NCBI GenBank assembly: GCA_008360975.2
Contig: CM039182.1
Location: 57,052,491 to 57,116,490, forward strand
Direction: 5' to 3'
Source of the DNA: Lichenostomus cassidix
Taxonomy: Eukaryota; Chordata; Aves; Passeriformes; Meliphagidae
Length of the DNA stretch: 64,000 bases
Shown: piece by piece, positions 1 to 12,700 of the stretch
How positions within the stretch are numbered: position 1 is the stretch's first letter
Layout of the letters: the number at the start of each line of letters is the position of its first letter
The notes under the pieces: model-generated
Database searches by the model: none
Told to the model about the DNA's origin: nothing
Seen by the model: the letters and a program-made list of their open reading frames with translations, nothing else
Program-made: the position numbers and the translations under genes

Positions 1-70
1 TGGGACCAGGACATTATCCACCCCTTATTCTATATCATGTGTATCATGCCCAGATTCTATACCTTATAAT

Positions 71-96
71 TATACATATATATATATATACACACA
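71..96. repeat. TA/CA microsatellite
   Basis: A run of alternating TA followed by CA dinucleotides, interrupted once near its start. It is a simple sequence repeat and nothing more can be read from it. Confidence 0.85.
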
Positions 97-849
97 AGAA
101 GGAGCAACGTTTCCATAGTTAATGGTCTTCCCTCCAAGATCTCTGCTGAGTTCATTCACTCCATGACTGTGAGTTCTATGCACCCTAGATGTCTTCTTGG
201 GCAGGAGGGCTGGTGTGCTGTCAGGTGGTTGCAAGCTGCATCAGTGATGCTTAAGGATTTTTAACTTTTACATATTTTCATATATTTGTAGATTTGTAGA
301 TGGCTAATACATGGTTGTAACTTCTAGTACTTTTCCTAGCCTCTTCCCCTACATTTTAGAGCAATAAGCTAACCTTCTAAAAGATTCCTGAAATACTGTT
401 AATCTTATTTCAAGAAGAGAACCAGCTACAAAGACGTTCGGTTTTCCAACAAGAATCTGGCAATACATATCAAAAATAGGGCAAAGAAGCCCCTGGATCA
501 ATTCCAATTCAGTAGTACCTGGGGAAAATTGCCTGACCAACTGCTCGTCTAGTTGGACAATATATGATAGGTATACTAATCAACTATCCTTATAAAAATT
601 ATAGAATAACTGTACCGGTTGCAGTTTTCACCATATTGTATACCTGAAGGCTTTCAAGAAAAGGTTTGTTTTCATATTATCATTCTAATGTTGTTTGGAA
701 AGGTTTGTTCTATTTCCAGGCAATGTCAGGAGCTCATGACTGGTGTTTCTGGAGCAATGCATCCTCACTCTCCATGGCAGTTATGGTATACAGTGGCAGT
801 GTCATTCAGCAACCAGTATTATGCAATTCAACATTACAGACTGTTCTCA

Positions 850-926
850 TCCAAAAGCACATCCCCCTGAGGTACAGATTGTGTTTCCCCATCCCTCTGC
901 AGTACCCACCAAGTGCACCCAGGTTC
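850..926 (-). pseudogene. ERV integrase C-terminal fragment, frameshifted
   Basis: Read on the minus strand from 926, the sequence gives a peptide with the pattern G-C-T-W-W-V-L-Q-x-D-G-E, followed by V-P-Q-G-D, typical of the C-terminal DNA-binding region of ERVL-type integrases. Its frame differs from that of the core at 1001-1429 (codon offset of 503 bases, not a multiple of three), so at least one indel separates the two. Stops follow soon after. Confidence 0.6.
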
Positions 927-1000
927 ATGAACAAAAGCAATCCCAAGGATGTGTTTGCCTTATCTCCAAACTGTCTTCCCCAACACGTTTCTCATATTCA

Positions 1001-1429
1001 CTACAGGGACTTTATTCCCTTCTGCAGTACCTGGAGGTTTTGATTGGGCAGGGCCAGATGGATTGGTAGAGCTCTAGTGTTAACTAACCATGTGGCCTTC
1101 ACCAGATTCCAATGTTTGAAAGTCCCATCATCCATTGCTTTCAATCTGGTTTTTAACAGTCCATTGTAATGTTCAGTTTTCCCAGAGGCTGGTGCATTAT
1201 ACAGAATATGATACACCCACACCATACCATGCTCTCCAGCCCAGCTGTCTTTGAGGCAACTTTTGAAATAAGTCCCCTTGTCTGACTCACTTCTTTCTGG
1301 GGTATCATGGCTCCACAGGACTTGCTTTTCAAGGCCCAGGACGCTGCTACAGGGAGTGACATGAGGCACAGGGTACATCTCCAGCCATCTAGCGGCTGCT
1401 TCTACCATTTTAAGCTTGCTTACAGACAC
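1001..1429 (-). pseudogene. Retroviral integrase catalytic-core remnant (ERV pol)
   Basis: This is a 142-codon open stretch that encodes the second half of a retroviral integrase catalytic core. Integrase inserts viral DNA into host chromosomes through a D,D-35-E triad. Counting from the first methionine of the frame, residue 50 is an Asp in a S-D-x-G-T-x-F context and residue 86 is a Glu in G-K-x-E-x-Y-N. Exactly 35 residues lie between them, as the family requires. The first catalytic Asp and the zinc-binding N-terminal domain are missing from this frame, so it is truncated, and the start methionine is arbitrary. The reading continues in a different frame at about 926, which shows a frameshift. 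It belongs to the ERV remnant covering 1-1440, and the ERVL-like assignment is from general resemblance. No function is expected. Confidence 0.82.
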
Positions 1430-1440
1430 ACCAAAAATAT

Positions 1441-4058
1441 GCTTATTAATTAAAACTGCCTTTAGAATTCACAAAAACAATAAATAAATCTTGTCATTCT
1501 CTGTACTGGAGAAGCTGAACACAGGTAATGCCTTCCCAAGTGTTCTGGACCAGCACAACAATTCTGAGACATCTTTGGGCTGAAAACTCTACTACAGGTC
1601 TATAAACACTGATGCTCAACATGTCCTTTGTGAAACTTAAATCCTAGAATTTCCTTTCCTCACAGGTCTGAATACTATAAGAACTTAGGATGCATCTATT
1701 AGTGAAGAAAATATTATGCTACAGTGCATACTTCCTCATTTTGTCTTCATGAGCTGCTTGCTTTTGCCATCTGAAGTTATACTGTTTATCTTTGTCATGG
1801 GAAAGTTTACTATGCTTACTATAATATTGACAAAAGTGTCATGTGTCTTAGTAAACCAGCAAGAGCAATCTGTCAAGCAAAGAAACTCAGTTTAGTGCTC
1901 ATTTTAATAAATCAGTATGCAGAGATGGCTCTGTATGATCAGGTTTGGATTAACAGTTTACAAGTCACACACACCAAAAAAAAAAAATTATGCCCCCTCA
2001 AAACACAGGAATACATTGTTCAATCATGAGAAAGATATTTCCTGTAAAAATCTCTTATGTTTGCCAAGAACAAGGAATCACACTGGGAATTTACAAATAA
2101 AAAGCAGAAGTGCTTGAGTTATTTTCTCATTGTACCTACTGTTAAGGTATACTAATGTTAACCACTTAATGAAAAAAAAATTGCTTGTAACTTCTTAAGA
2201 GGGAAAATATGCCTCAAAGCTAAATTCTTGTGTGATCATCAAATTAACTACTAAGAATTGTTATTTCACTTTTATAAAGAATGAACAACACAGCAGAGAT
2301 TTGAAGACTGTTAAATTGCCCAGAATTTCCATCAGAGAAACAAGTAATGTGAAAAATTAAACCACGCTTTTTCAGAAAAAAAAAATAATGTAGATGTGGC
2401 ACATATTCTTATAAACAGACCACTGGACAATTGTTTTCAAAGTAAATTTAAAAAGAGTTTTAACACATTTGTTTCTAATGTTCATAACAACCAAATAAAA
2501 AGTAGGATAAAGAGTTCTAAATCGTACTGAACAGGGATTTTTATTCCTGTGGCCCCCATTATTGAAAGAAGAAAAATCAATCAAAAAGAACTTAAACTAC
2601 AGCCAGAGAGATGCTTCCCTACCAGTAGTAGTTGAAAACTATGGGAAAATGAATAGTTTTGAGACACAGTGCCTTAGCTTACCTTCTTCAGCTGTCCTCT
2701 CCAGGCTGCTCAACTCCATAGGGGATTTTGGTCTCTTCAGGGAGTGGGAGATATTCTAATTTTTGCAGACATCCCATGCCATTTCACCTTCTCCAAAATA
2801 AAATGAAAGATCAGAGCTAACAACGCCATTAGAACTTCCTACTCCTGAGAGAAGGAGATATGAGAAAGCTTTAAAATGCACAAGGTATCCATATCTTAAC
2901 AGAGTCATCTCAGATAAATTTTTTAGAGTAATAATCTTCTCACTTGAGAACTCGGGCCTGGAATTTCAAAGTTGACTGTGTGGTTGTCAAAGGATAAAAC
3001 AATCCAGAATTTTATTAACCTTGCGCATTGAATTTATTGTCTAACCAGACTATAGTTATTGTCTACCATTTCTGTTCTGATGAGAACCAGACTGAGACAT
3101 CAGTGCACAGTTCTTTTGTTTTATTTGAGAGATTTAATGATCTCCATCCACAAAAGACCCCAGAATTAGCCAGAACCAATGCAAAACATGATGCCACACA
3201 TTCATTTCTCTGTTCTTGAGAAGTCATTTATCGTGAGATCATTGCAGTCTACTCCCCAAAGCATACAGCATGCCATTAATTGAAGTTCAATACACAGAAG
3301 AACTTCAGGACTGATCTTGCCATGTATTTTCCCAGCTCAAACCCATATTAACATGTATAAACAACTCTAAGGGCTATTTTATTTCTTGGTAACCTTTTCT
3401 AAATGACTTTATGTCTGAGAACAGAAGTTAACAAAGAAATGTGGCCTATTATATGCTTAAAGGGAACATTCTAGCAGGTGATAACAAGAACTTTGGACTT
3501 GCTGTCACTACAAATTCACAACTGACTGTCAAGAGATCTCAGCTACAAATGAGGTTGTATTCTCCAACTAAAACTGTCATTCTCTCAAATATATCTTGAC
3601 CAGTGAGAAAATACTCCATCACTAAGTGTACAGCTTATCCAAAATTACCATAACCGATATATCACATCCTGATGACTCCTTATGTAAGAGTTATTTGTTT
3701 GTTTATACACCAGCCCTACCAAAGAAACCCAGGGTTCAGCTGACAGCTTTGTATATAGTTTTTTCTTCTGCAGGCTTTATTCTTGATTATTTTCATCTGC
3801 ATTAAAAGAGCAGATTAACTCAAAGCACAGTGAAAAAATAAATACATCTTCCTGTATCACTGTGAGTAATTGTATCTTATGATCTTATGTTTAATACATG
3901 CTATTTCTCATAAGCTTTCTGAAAAATTTCTGCACAGGATTTCTCAGTCTGAGATGAGATCTTGTCAGAGTTCCTCTATGGTTTTCCCCTTGGTGTAAAT
4001 GACCATAAATAAAGGGAGGGGGTAGTTTCCTAACATGGACACCTTTTAAGGCAAAACA
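1441..4058. other. AT-rich sequence, nothing recognised
   Basis: There is no convincing coding frame, RNA gene or repeat family here. A 12-A run lies at 1976-1987 and a few short A-runs occur elsewhere. Open frames are all under 75 codons and have no family resemblance. Confidence 0.5.
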
Positions 4059-4064
4059 AAATCC

Positions 4065-4325
4065 TGTCGCTGTTGAGCCGCTAGCAGAGAAGTAGAAACC
4101 CAGGTTCTCAGGCAAGAAAAGAAGAAATTTATTATTTTGATTTCCATATATATAGACTTCTCACAGGTCACCCAGATTGGTCAGTCAAAAACCTCCCCCT
4201 AGGCCTAATTGGCCAGGCCTGAACTGCCCAAGTCTTGAGACCCTGTTTGCAAAAACATTCAAACTTTATCTTTGTTTATAAAGCACAGCAAACTGTTCTC
4301 ACGAGAAGGACCTGTGCTAGTCACA
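4065..4325 (-). mobile_element. Solo LTR, 261 bp, 6-bp target duplication (ERVK-type)
   Basis: The element starts TGTCGC and ends GTCACA, the standard TG...CA LTR ends with an imperfect inverted repeat. It is flanked by identical 6-bp copies of aaatcc at 4059-4064 and 4326-4331. A poly(A) signal AATAAA lies on the minus strand (4128-4133) and a TTTATAAA box at 4275-4282, in the right order for a minus-strand LTR. A 6-bp duplication is usual for class II (ERVK) insertions. No internal region is present, so this is a solo LTR left by LTR-LTR recombination. Confidence 0.82.
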
Positions 4326-4331
4326 AAATCC

Positions 4332-7300
4332 CTTTGGGAGAAGTTCATATTGTTTCACCTTCTTTAAAAATAAAAAATTGTCTTACAGAGGAATCATAAT
4401 CAAAACTAGCTACTGATAGCTGCGGCCAATGAGGGAGATCACCACTAAAGGTCTAACATTCATTAAAAATGCAGCACTCTCCGTAACAAGTATTACACTC
4501 AGAATGTCTTGACCTCTGTTTCAAAGCCAGCAGAGCAACAGTGATTAGTAGTACTCCTGCCCATTGAGTTCAATGCTTATGGAAGACACTGAAAAAATTT
4601 AAAAATGCATTTGCAAGGAAGAAACAAAGAAAAATTTCTTTTTGTTTTACTTTTACAGGACAAGTAGAATCAGTCTTGAAAGCTGGATCAGGTAAGAATG
4701 AAGGAATTGTTACACAAATTTTCATTACAGAATACTCATGTTTTGGTCAGCCCTCAACGGGAAGAAAACTGAAAGCTGCTTACTGTTTCACAATGCACAA
4801 TAGCCTTGAAGCAAGAGGAAATACGTATGAGATAAGCATGTTAATCCTACATTATTATAAATTCACTTACACAATAAAATCCTTAGTTGCTCACAGCTGC
4901 TTGATTTATGGGACAGTTATATAGGCTGTAAAAGAAAGACATACACAAATCAAATATTAAGAACTTTGCTGAAATTTAAATAAAACAAACCACAAATCCT
5001 AAATGGTCATTTCAATATTCTGTACACAGAACAATACCTACAGACCCAAGACACAAAATGTATGAATAGGGCAATGACTTCCAAATCCCATAGATATTCA
5101 CCAAGATTCAAAGCTGCAAGGTACAAGTAAAGAGATATATGCTCTGTTACTAATGTCAGCTAGGCTGTAACATCTTTCAAGATCCTCAAATTTGACTCAT
5201 CTGGTGCATTAATCAGAAAAGTATCTCCACCTTTCTGGCCAGTGTTTGATGATTTTGTACAGAAATAGGATGACATCTTGAATTTTTTACCCGCACAGGG
5301 AGAGGCAGTTTCATGAAGCCAAATCCTGTATTTTATTGCCCACCTAAAAATCCCACCCTCCTCAATACCAGCATAGTTAGTTTAGTATTTTTTAATTTTT
5401 CATTTGCTGGATAAATCTACTCATTTATTAGAAAAATACAAGAAATAAAGCACACAAACACACATATTTCAGACAAGATCCTTCAGCAGTAGAATGTGAA
5501 AATCTTGATATAATTTAAAAGAAATAATTCTGTTTCCAATTCAGCTCAGAATGATTTTTTCAAGCGATGCAAAATTAAAACTGCATGTCTTCTGAAAACT
5601 GTGTGTTATAAAACTCAGTACAATGCAAAATACAAGACAAAGCATTATTTTTCACTATGCCTTCAAAACCGTCCTTAGGATTCCTTACATCATCTTGCTT
5701 TCCAGGGCACATGTTCTGCATGGGACTTTGAATATGTGACAAGAGGAGGTTGGAGTTTAACATGTTCATATCAGCTATTCCACACCTCATTTGCCCTTAC
5801 ATAGAGGCCTGTCTTCTATTCCTGTCTAACAACAGAATTATAGTCACAGTTATCTTCTGCAAGTGTCTTAAGATATTAAAAGAAACCAGAAAAAAATTTC
5901 AGCATAGCTCGGGTAGCATTTTAACATAGAAGCACATGACAACAACAAAAATTACGTAGTTATTTCCCATCAAACATTTTGCTATCAAGTTGTTTTCACA
6001 GAATAACACTACAGTCAGTCTGTAATTATGGCATAAATATCACCCATAAATGCTTGTCTTTAAAACTTTATTGTTATAGAGACTAGGAAAGGATGAAGCT
6101 GGAAGGTTATTTCTGAGGTTTTATAAAAAATGTAGACTTGTAAAAAAAACCCAAAAAACCAAACAAATGCATTATTATATTTAAAAGTGGCACATACTCG
6201 GAATATTCCCAGACAAGAAAACAAAATAGGAAACATATTTGTACTTCTCAATTTCAAGTCCTTTGAGCAGCTCCAAAAAACCAGGGAGGCTCCAATTCAA
6301 ACAGGGTGCTTCTTAACCCATATCTCTCAGAATAACTGTGATCACTAGGATTTTGGCTTCATGAAGTACAGAGGTTAAGTCATGCTTTCTGATAGCCAAA
6401 ATCTAAATCATAGATGATAATGATAATTTATTTCAGTGATCATGCTTTCTCATTTAGCGTATCCTTGCAAAGGCTACTTGTAAAACTAACATTTCTTAGG
6501 TAGCATTTTATCACGTAATAGTAAACATGAGTTTTTAAATGTGCACCAGACTGTGCACAGTAAGAGTTTTGCCATATGGCAGTAAGTGGGATTCTACAAA
6601 TTTTTATACTGTTTGGACAGGAAACATATGAGGCTGTGATTCTGGTGAATAAGACTTCTAGAAGAGATACTTTTACAGGCAACATCTAATTTGGTACATA
6701 CCTGTACATACTTGCTCCTCTCCTAAAGATTACCTTGAAGTAATTCATGTCAAGGGACAGCATTGCTACATTTTTATTACTTGACCCATGGAGCTTACTA
6801 CTCTTAAGCTGTCAGGGCTAACTCATCTCCTGGGTTGGCCAGCTTTGCACGGCCCTTCAGTGCTCCTCCCCAACAGCTAAACTTACACACAGTTTGAGCC
6901 AGAAGGAATGTTCAGGTTTGACTGGAACATTTAAAATTGATTACAATTTAGTTTCATTCAAGGTTTCCAAGCTGATCGTGGCACCTAGACCAGTAGAAGC
7001 TGCACCAAATGTCTGACCTCCTGACCAGAGAGTGCTGCCATCCAGCTGTTCCCACAGAGGATGCTCACTTCACTGTTCCAGTGCAGGAGACAACCCAGTG
7101 TCAGGCTTTGTCACAACACGCTTACAAATTTCTAGTCAGATCTGTTGACTATAGGTTAAATTTCTTGTCGAAGCTGTCTCAAAGATCTAGAGTATCCATT
7201 TCATACAAAATGCCAATGCAGAAAACCAGAATTTACTGGGAAAGGGAAAATGGATGGTTATATACATTCACTTGAAATTCTTCTGTACCCAGAGCAGCAG

Positions 7301-7682
7301 TGTGATCTAAGGGGGTAAACCAGCTTGTATCAGAGCCCTTCTCACTGCTCTCTTCCCTCCTATAATATCTACATCCCTAAAAAGCAACAATTTTAGAGCT
7401 TTTTAAAAATAAAATTCACATTTTACGACCCCAACCCAGACACTTAAAACATTGTAATTTCCTGAAAGCCATTCAATTTAGCATAAAATTCAGCTCTTGA
7501 AACTCAGAGGCATTACATTTCTGGGCATCTGTAGGCAATTGTTATGCTTGACAGAGCTCTAGATACTGCATAAGAAAATGCAACGTTGCCATATTTTATG
7601 AGGTCACAACACAGTAAGCTGTGCCAGAGGCAAAGCAGTCTGTCCCATCAGGGAACGGGATTATTGCCTCATAAATGTTGCA
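4332..7682. other. AT-rich sequence, nothing recognised
   Basis: No gene or repeat family is recognised. An A-rich patch with short AC interruptions lies near 6143-6170. Open frames are at most 88 codons and look random. Confidence 0.5.
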
Positions 7683-7688
7683 TAATGG

Positions 7689-8222
7689 TGCAGCAGTGTG
7701 TCTGCACTCTCCCCCGCTCTCCCTATGTGGCTTGCATTCCAGAAGTTTCTCCTTTGTTCTCCTTAGCTCTGTATGGTATTGGTTCTTTTGAATTATGTAT
7801 CCTCCCCTATCAGAAGTCTATTGGTGTGTACCCCTTTCCTTCTTCCCTCTGGCCTTCCCGGGCTGGCTCTCTGGAGCTAACTCCTCCCCTTTTCCCTTCC
7901 CTTATAATCCCCTGACATCATGTGCTCGGGGTTGCAGTCTCTGGGCTTTCAGCCCCTCCGCCCATCCCCGGTTTCCCATCCCCCTTCGCCGCCCCTGGAC
8001 CCTCACCTGAAGATCCTAATAAATTCCCTGGAAGACCACAGACTGCGTCCGTACGTTTCTTCGTCCCACCTCGTTTTCCGCTGAGCTTCTGTCCCCCGAG
8101 CTCCGCCCCACTTCAGCGTGCTCTCCCGCCGTGGTGCAGCCCAGCCCGCGTCACGGCGCAGCTGAGTGCCTTTCCGTGTGGCGTTGGGGCTTTCGGCTGC
8201 TTTTCGGGGACGCAACACCACA
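7689..8222 (+). mobile_element. Solo LTR, 534 bp, GC-rich, 6-bp target duplication (ERVK-type)
   Basis: The element begins TGCAGCAGTGTGTCTG and ends AACACCACA. Identical 6-bp copies of taatgg flank it at 7683-7688 and 8223-8228; two more bases (ca) match by chance, so an 8-bp reading with the end at 8220 is also possible. A TTATAA box lies at 7902-7907 and AATAAA at 8018-8023, giving plus orientation. Its head and its poly(A) region resemble the LTR at 49307-49847, so the two are family members. Its CpG and GC content stand out sharply from the AT-rich surroundings. Several open frames cross it but none resembles a retroviral protein. Confidence 0.82.
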
Positions 8223-8228
8223 TAATGG

Positions 8229-8944
8229 TATTACTTTTGCTCTTGTACAGCAAAAATTTAAGATGAGGTTATATTGAACTTGTTTCCTTGGTTAAAATTC
8301 TTTGTAGAATTTTTGTTCAATACTTTTCTTTTTCAGAAGCTTTCACAAATGTTCTGTAAATCTACAACTATGCAGGCAACAAGGAAGACAAAATTCCTGT
8401 TCCAAAAGTTCTCCCTCTCTTTGGCATTACAATATTCTAACCAATATTATGAATCATGGGCCTGAAACACCCTGAAAACAAATTTCATTAATCTTTATTC
8501 ATAAAATGCTCCTTAGTAGAGACCAGAGTTCTCATTTCTGCAAAAGAGCTAAAACTTTACCTCTATAAAATATCATATTAATCCCTCACAACTGGATTTG
8601 CTTAGGGACACATAATCCTGCCCATAAAAATGAGACCCACATTATTACACTGAGTCAGAGACTTAGGTTTTTATTCTCCAGTGGCATTAAACATATTCTG
8701 CTAGAGCCTGCGACAGCATTTTCCTGTGATACAGTTTCTATGTGTTTATTATATTTATTCATCTCCCATATTCTGTCAATAATTACTACTCACTGTCAGA
8801 AGAAACAGTTGGATCAACATGGAGCAGACTGTAGCAAACCAATGTGGCTCAAGTTTTCTAAGGGTGTAGCTACATTATTAATCAATGTGGTGCAATGAGC
8901 AAAGGATACACCTTCACACTGCATCTCTGCTGACAGTGATATTA
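8229..8944. other. AT-rich sequence, nothing recognised
   Basis: No gene, repeat family or regulatory signal could be supported. Confidence 0.5.
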
Positions 8945-9000
8945 CAGAATCACAGAATGGCTGCGGTTGAAAGGGACCTCTGGAGGCCATCTGGTACAAC

Positions 9001-9049
9001 CCCTTTGCTCAAGAAGGACCACCTAGACCCTTTGCTCAAGAAGGACCAC
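9001..9049. repeat. Two-copy tandem duplication inside CR1
   Basis: Two identical 22-bp copies lie 27 bp apart, at 9001-9022 and 9028-9049. They are a local duplication within the CR1 3' region, probably a replication-slippage or recombination product. Confidence 0.9.
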
Positions 9050-9130
9050 AGGTTCATGGCCCAGGAACATGTCCAGATGGCTTTAAATATCACCAAAAAG
9101 GGAAACTCCACACACTCCAAGGGTGTGCTG

Positions 9131-9182
9131 GTGTTGGCAGAGATAATTTTCTAGTAGCTGGTATGGGGCTATGTTTTGGATG
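9131..9182 (+). mobile_element. ERVL-type LTR head fragment inside CR1
   Basis: The stretch TGTTGGCAGAGATAATTTTC, followed by a tagtagctggtatggggctatg-like block, matches the head of the LTR family also seen at 35099-35812. CR1 homology flanks it on both sides, so it is a remnant of an insertion into the CR1. The ends are eroded and no target duplication was found. Confidence 0.5.
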
Positions 9183-9720
9183 GAATGAACCACTTTTGTT
9201 TCAGTTTGTGAATATTCTCTTGTCCTGGCACCAGGCATCACTGAAGAGGGCATGGCTCCCTATTTTTTTACAGTCTCTCTTCTGTTTTATACACATTGAT
9301 AAGATCCACCATGCCAGCACCAAACATTCCCTCTCCAGGCTGAATGTCCCAACTCTTTCAGACTTTGCTCATAGGAGGGAGGTCCAGTCCCTTCATCACT
9401 CCTCTGGACTCTCTCCAGTATGTCCATGTCTCTCTTGTACTGGGGGCCTAGAGCTGGACACAGCACTCCTTGTGTGGCCTCACCAGTGCTGAGGAGAAAA
9501 GGATCATGTCCCCCAGCCTGCTGAGGCACAGCAGCATCCCATCAGCCCAGGACACAATTAACCTTTTTTGCTGTAAGGGTGCAGTTGGCTCAGTGTCAAT
9601 TGCAGTCCACCAGGACTCCCATACTGCCAAGCTGCTTTCAAGCTGGGTGGTGCCCAGAATATACTGGTGTGTGGTGCTAAATTGCTGGTCCCAGTACCCT
9701 AATGGTGCATAAATTGCTGG

Positions 9721-12700
9721 CCCTAGGCAGATACCACAGTGGCCTCAGCAGCCCACTGCTGGAGGGCTCTTTGTCCAACCTGAATGTGGGCAGCTACAGA
9801 TGTGCCATGAAGTAAAATGTCAATCTGTGTTCCAGCAAAAGGGAAACCACCAAAGGTTCCAAAGTGACCAGGTCAAAGGCATAACAGAAGCCTCCAGGTA
9901 AAGATGCAAGGCAACAACAGAAAGCAGCTCTTCAGCAAACAAATTACTAATGCAGGTGCACTACTAGTATCATAGCTATTTCTCAATCATAATTGATCTC
10001 TTTATGGGATAAGTGAAGGTGACCCATCCACCTTGCCAAAACCTGTAAAATTTTGGCCCAAATTGCTGTCATGCAATTTTATGTTATGTTATGACATGAT
10101 CTCATGGTGTTGATGCAAAATTTCCACTGAAGTCCATGTCTCACAATTGGCGTGGAATGGATTACAGCTAATCATCACCCGCAGCAGTGTCTGACACTGA
10201 CATGTCTCCACCCTCTGGGACCAGCTTGGAGCTATGTGGCAGCCACACACAGAGGTGAGCCCAGGCCTGTCCCTGACCAGCACAGAGGAATAAGCCTGTT
10301 CCTGTGCAGGTCCTGAAAGTCTTGACAGCACTACCCCCCAAGCTGCTGTCAGACTACCCAGCTTTTCTGCCCTGTGGTTAAGGGGCATTGGTGGTTTGTG
10401 ATGTGAGCACCATCCTTCCACCTGGGATACTATCAAGGAGGTGGTAAAGCTGCTCTTTAGAGCAAGAGCATCCATAATTCCCACACTGGGGCAGAGGTCA
10501 ACCCAGATATTCTGACAGGAATCCAGCATGTCCATGGGGAGGTGCGACCTCTGTGGCTGTGCCCAGTTAGCAACACACAGTCCTGTCCTAAGAGAGTCAG
10601 AATTATGCCCCTACAGAAGGTACCAGTTTATTCCTGACTTTGACTCAATAGTGATGTTAGTGCTTTCACAGTTGCCTGTGTTCATTAGATGAGTGATTCA
10701 GTGCAACAAGAGTACGGCACAAAACAGGAGTTTAGAGATCCAATTTTCTTTTAAAAACAAGTTATTTTTCCATTCTCTCCTTTTCCCATAAGTCTGTGTA
10801 CCAGCTCAAAGAAAAAAGTTGAAGGTGTGATTGAGTTTGCACTACTGTTTAGTTTCCAACTGAGAAAGTCTGATATCAGAAATTCCCTTCCAAATGATGA
10901 ATAACAAGAAAGAGGAAATTGTTTCAACTAAGGAAACTCAACATGAAGACTAAATATATAGCATAACAACTTAAATAGAATCTCCTGTTAGTTTTACAGT
11001 GCAGTTGTTCAGGGATTTCAGAGTGGACCAGAGAAAACACTTGACACTTGGATAAAGTTTTCTTCATCATTCAGTCATTATTACTTCTTCAAAGAGTTGT
11101 ACATAAATGACACATTTGTGTGTTCTATACTACATTTGAAAATCCTCTGTACATACACCTGTTTGTGACACATGTCATCTCTTAGACAGCTGAGGTGATG
11201 ATTGACAGAAACAGAGATGCAAATTCTCCTTTGCACACAGAAATATTACTGTGCTGAAATGCCAATCATTTAAAGAAAAAACCAAAACCTTGTATCTGCA
11301 AAAGAGACAAAGGAGTACTAAGAAAGAAAATTTAATGATTTGACCTCATGTTCTTCTTTCTCTAGAATGCAATTTTGTTTTATCCCTGCCTTTTACATCA
11401 GGAACAGAGAAACAAAAACACATCATATCTGAAATTCTACAGGCAAACCATAATGCCTTGCACAGTTCTGAAAATACTCAAGGTTTACAGAGTATTATAT
11501 TATACAAATTATTATACAAAACCATGTAATTATAATTAGTAAACTAGTGCGTGCTTGTGCCAAGTTCAGAAACTTTCTCTTTTATAGTAAAATCACAAAA
11601 AAGGGAATTTATTTTAAAATCTCCTCACATTAAAAATAATAAATCTTCTATTAAAATACATTAAAAAGTTGTTTACTCATTTCAAAATAATTATTGCCCT
11701 AGCAGTCTAAAGCCAAGGCTGTCCAGCCATCATCACAACTTACAGCAAATCCAATGAGAAGGGCCTTCTGAGTCCACCATATTCCCATTTTTATGTTGTA
11801 GACATCATCAGCATCATCCAATCACAACCTCACTACCAAATTCCAACCTGCCATATGCATTTGAAGACATGCTTGCAAACAACTCCTCCATAACCTCCAT
11901 AATGCCCTCTACATTTTTACGATTTAACACTACTCCTTCACCCTCCTACACTTTCTCCTGTTTCATCCCACAGCACTAGTCTTTCTGTCTAGTACTTAAA
12001 TATAAGGGCAACATTCTCAAGATAGCATAAGACTTGCACAGGACTCCCCACATAATAAATAATTTCTTTTAAAATAGGGTTTTATGCATTTGTAATGCAA
12101 GATTAAGAGAGCATCTCTGAAGTCTCACACAAACAACTCTTCGTTTTCCGGAAAATTTTAATGGCTTTGTTCATATATTCCTAGCACAACTCCTAAGGAT
12201 GTTCCACACTTTAATTTGTTCACTTAAGTATTCCTCTCACCACTCACATGAGACAGTTAATTTTTTTATTCCTAAATAATGACCTAATCAACACACTTAA
12301 ATAAAACTTTCCTCTGTTGCATAATGTTAAGCCTTCCTTGCTAACATCTTACCCTTACATACCACACACTAAACTAGAGAAGCACCTGCATTCCTCTAAG
12401 CTAGTCTGCTATAGTTTCCACACTATTAAATCAGAATGAATACATCTGTGATTGTATCATACTAAATTAGCATAGCATCAGTTTATCTTATTTCTTTTCA
12501 TTAATCTCAGAGGAAGAGAAAGCAGCCTGTTTAGTGTTCCATAAGACCCGGGCTTGCTTTTTCCTAATTTGCTCCCCAATGAGGATAGGTACTTTAAGAT
12601 TTGATTTCTTTAACCAAAAGTTTTTAGGCCAAAATTTAACCTACAGTAAACTTAAAACCTTGTCCATTTACCCTAGCTTTTTGTAAAAACCATATATTAA

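Larger units (their letters stand above)
1..1440 (-). mobile_element. Decayed endogenous retrovirus, 3' part of pol and beyond (ERVL-like)
   Basis: The minus strand contains a retroviral integrase remnant at 1001-1429 and, in another frame, a further pol C-terminal piece at about 850-926. Sequence below about 620 lies downstream of pol in the element's own direction; I include it because it has the flavour of ERV internal sequence, but that part is inference. No LTR is recognisable at either end, and the left end runs off the window. An AT/CA microsatellite sits at 71-96. Stops and frameshifts rule out a working element. Confidence 0.6.
8945..9720 (-). mobile_element. CR1 LINE, 5'-truncated, 3' end at left
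   Basis: The left edge is the reverse complement of the CR1 3' tail (cagaatcacagaatgg, then the conserved ttgaaagggacctctgga block). Homology to the CR1 3' UTR and the last part of ORF2 runs to about 9720, including the block around 9405-9490 with ctctctccagtatgtccatg. CR1 is the dominant bird LINE; it is copied by its own reverse transcriptase and usually loses its 5' end. A 22-bp segment is repeated in tandem at 9001-9022 and 9028-9049, and a piece of an LTR lies inside at about 9131-9182. It is not active. Confidence 0.88.

Noticed and set aside
7586..8266. Pro/Ser-rich frames of about 110 codons
   Set aside because: They overlap the GC-rich solo LTR at 7689-8222 and differ in frame and content from retroviral proteins.
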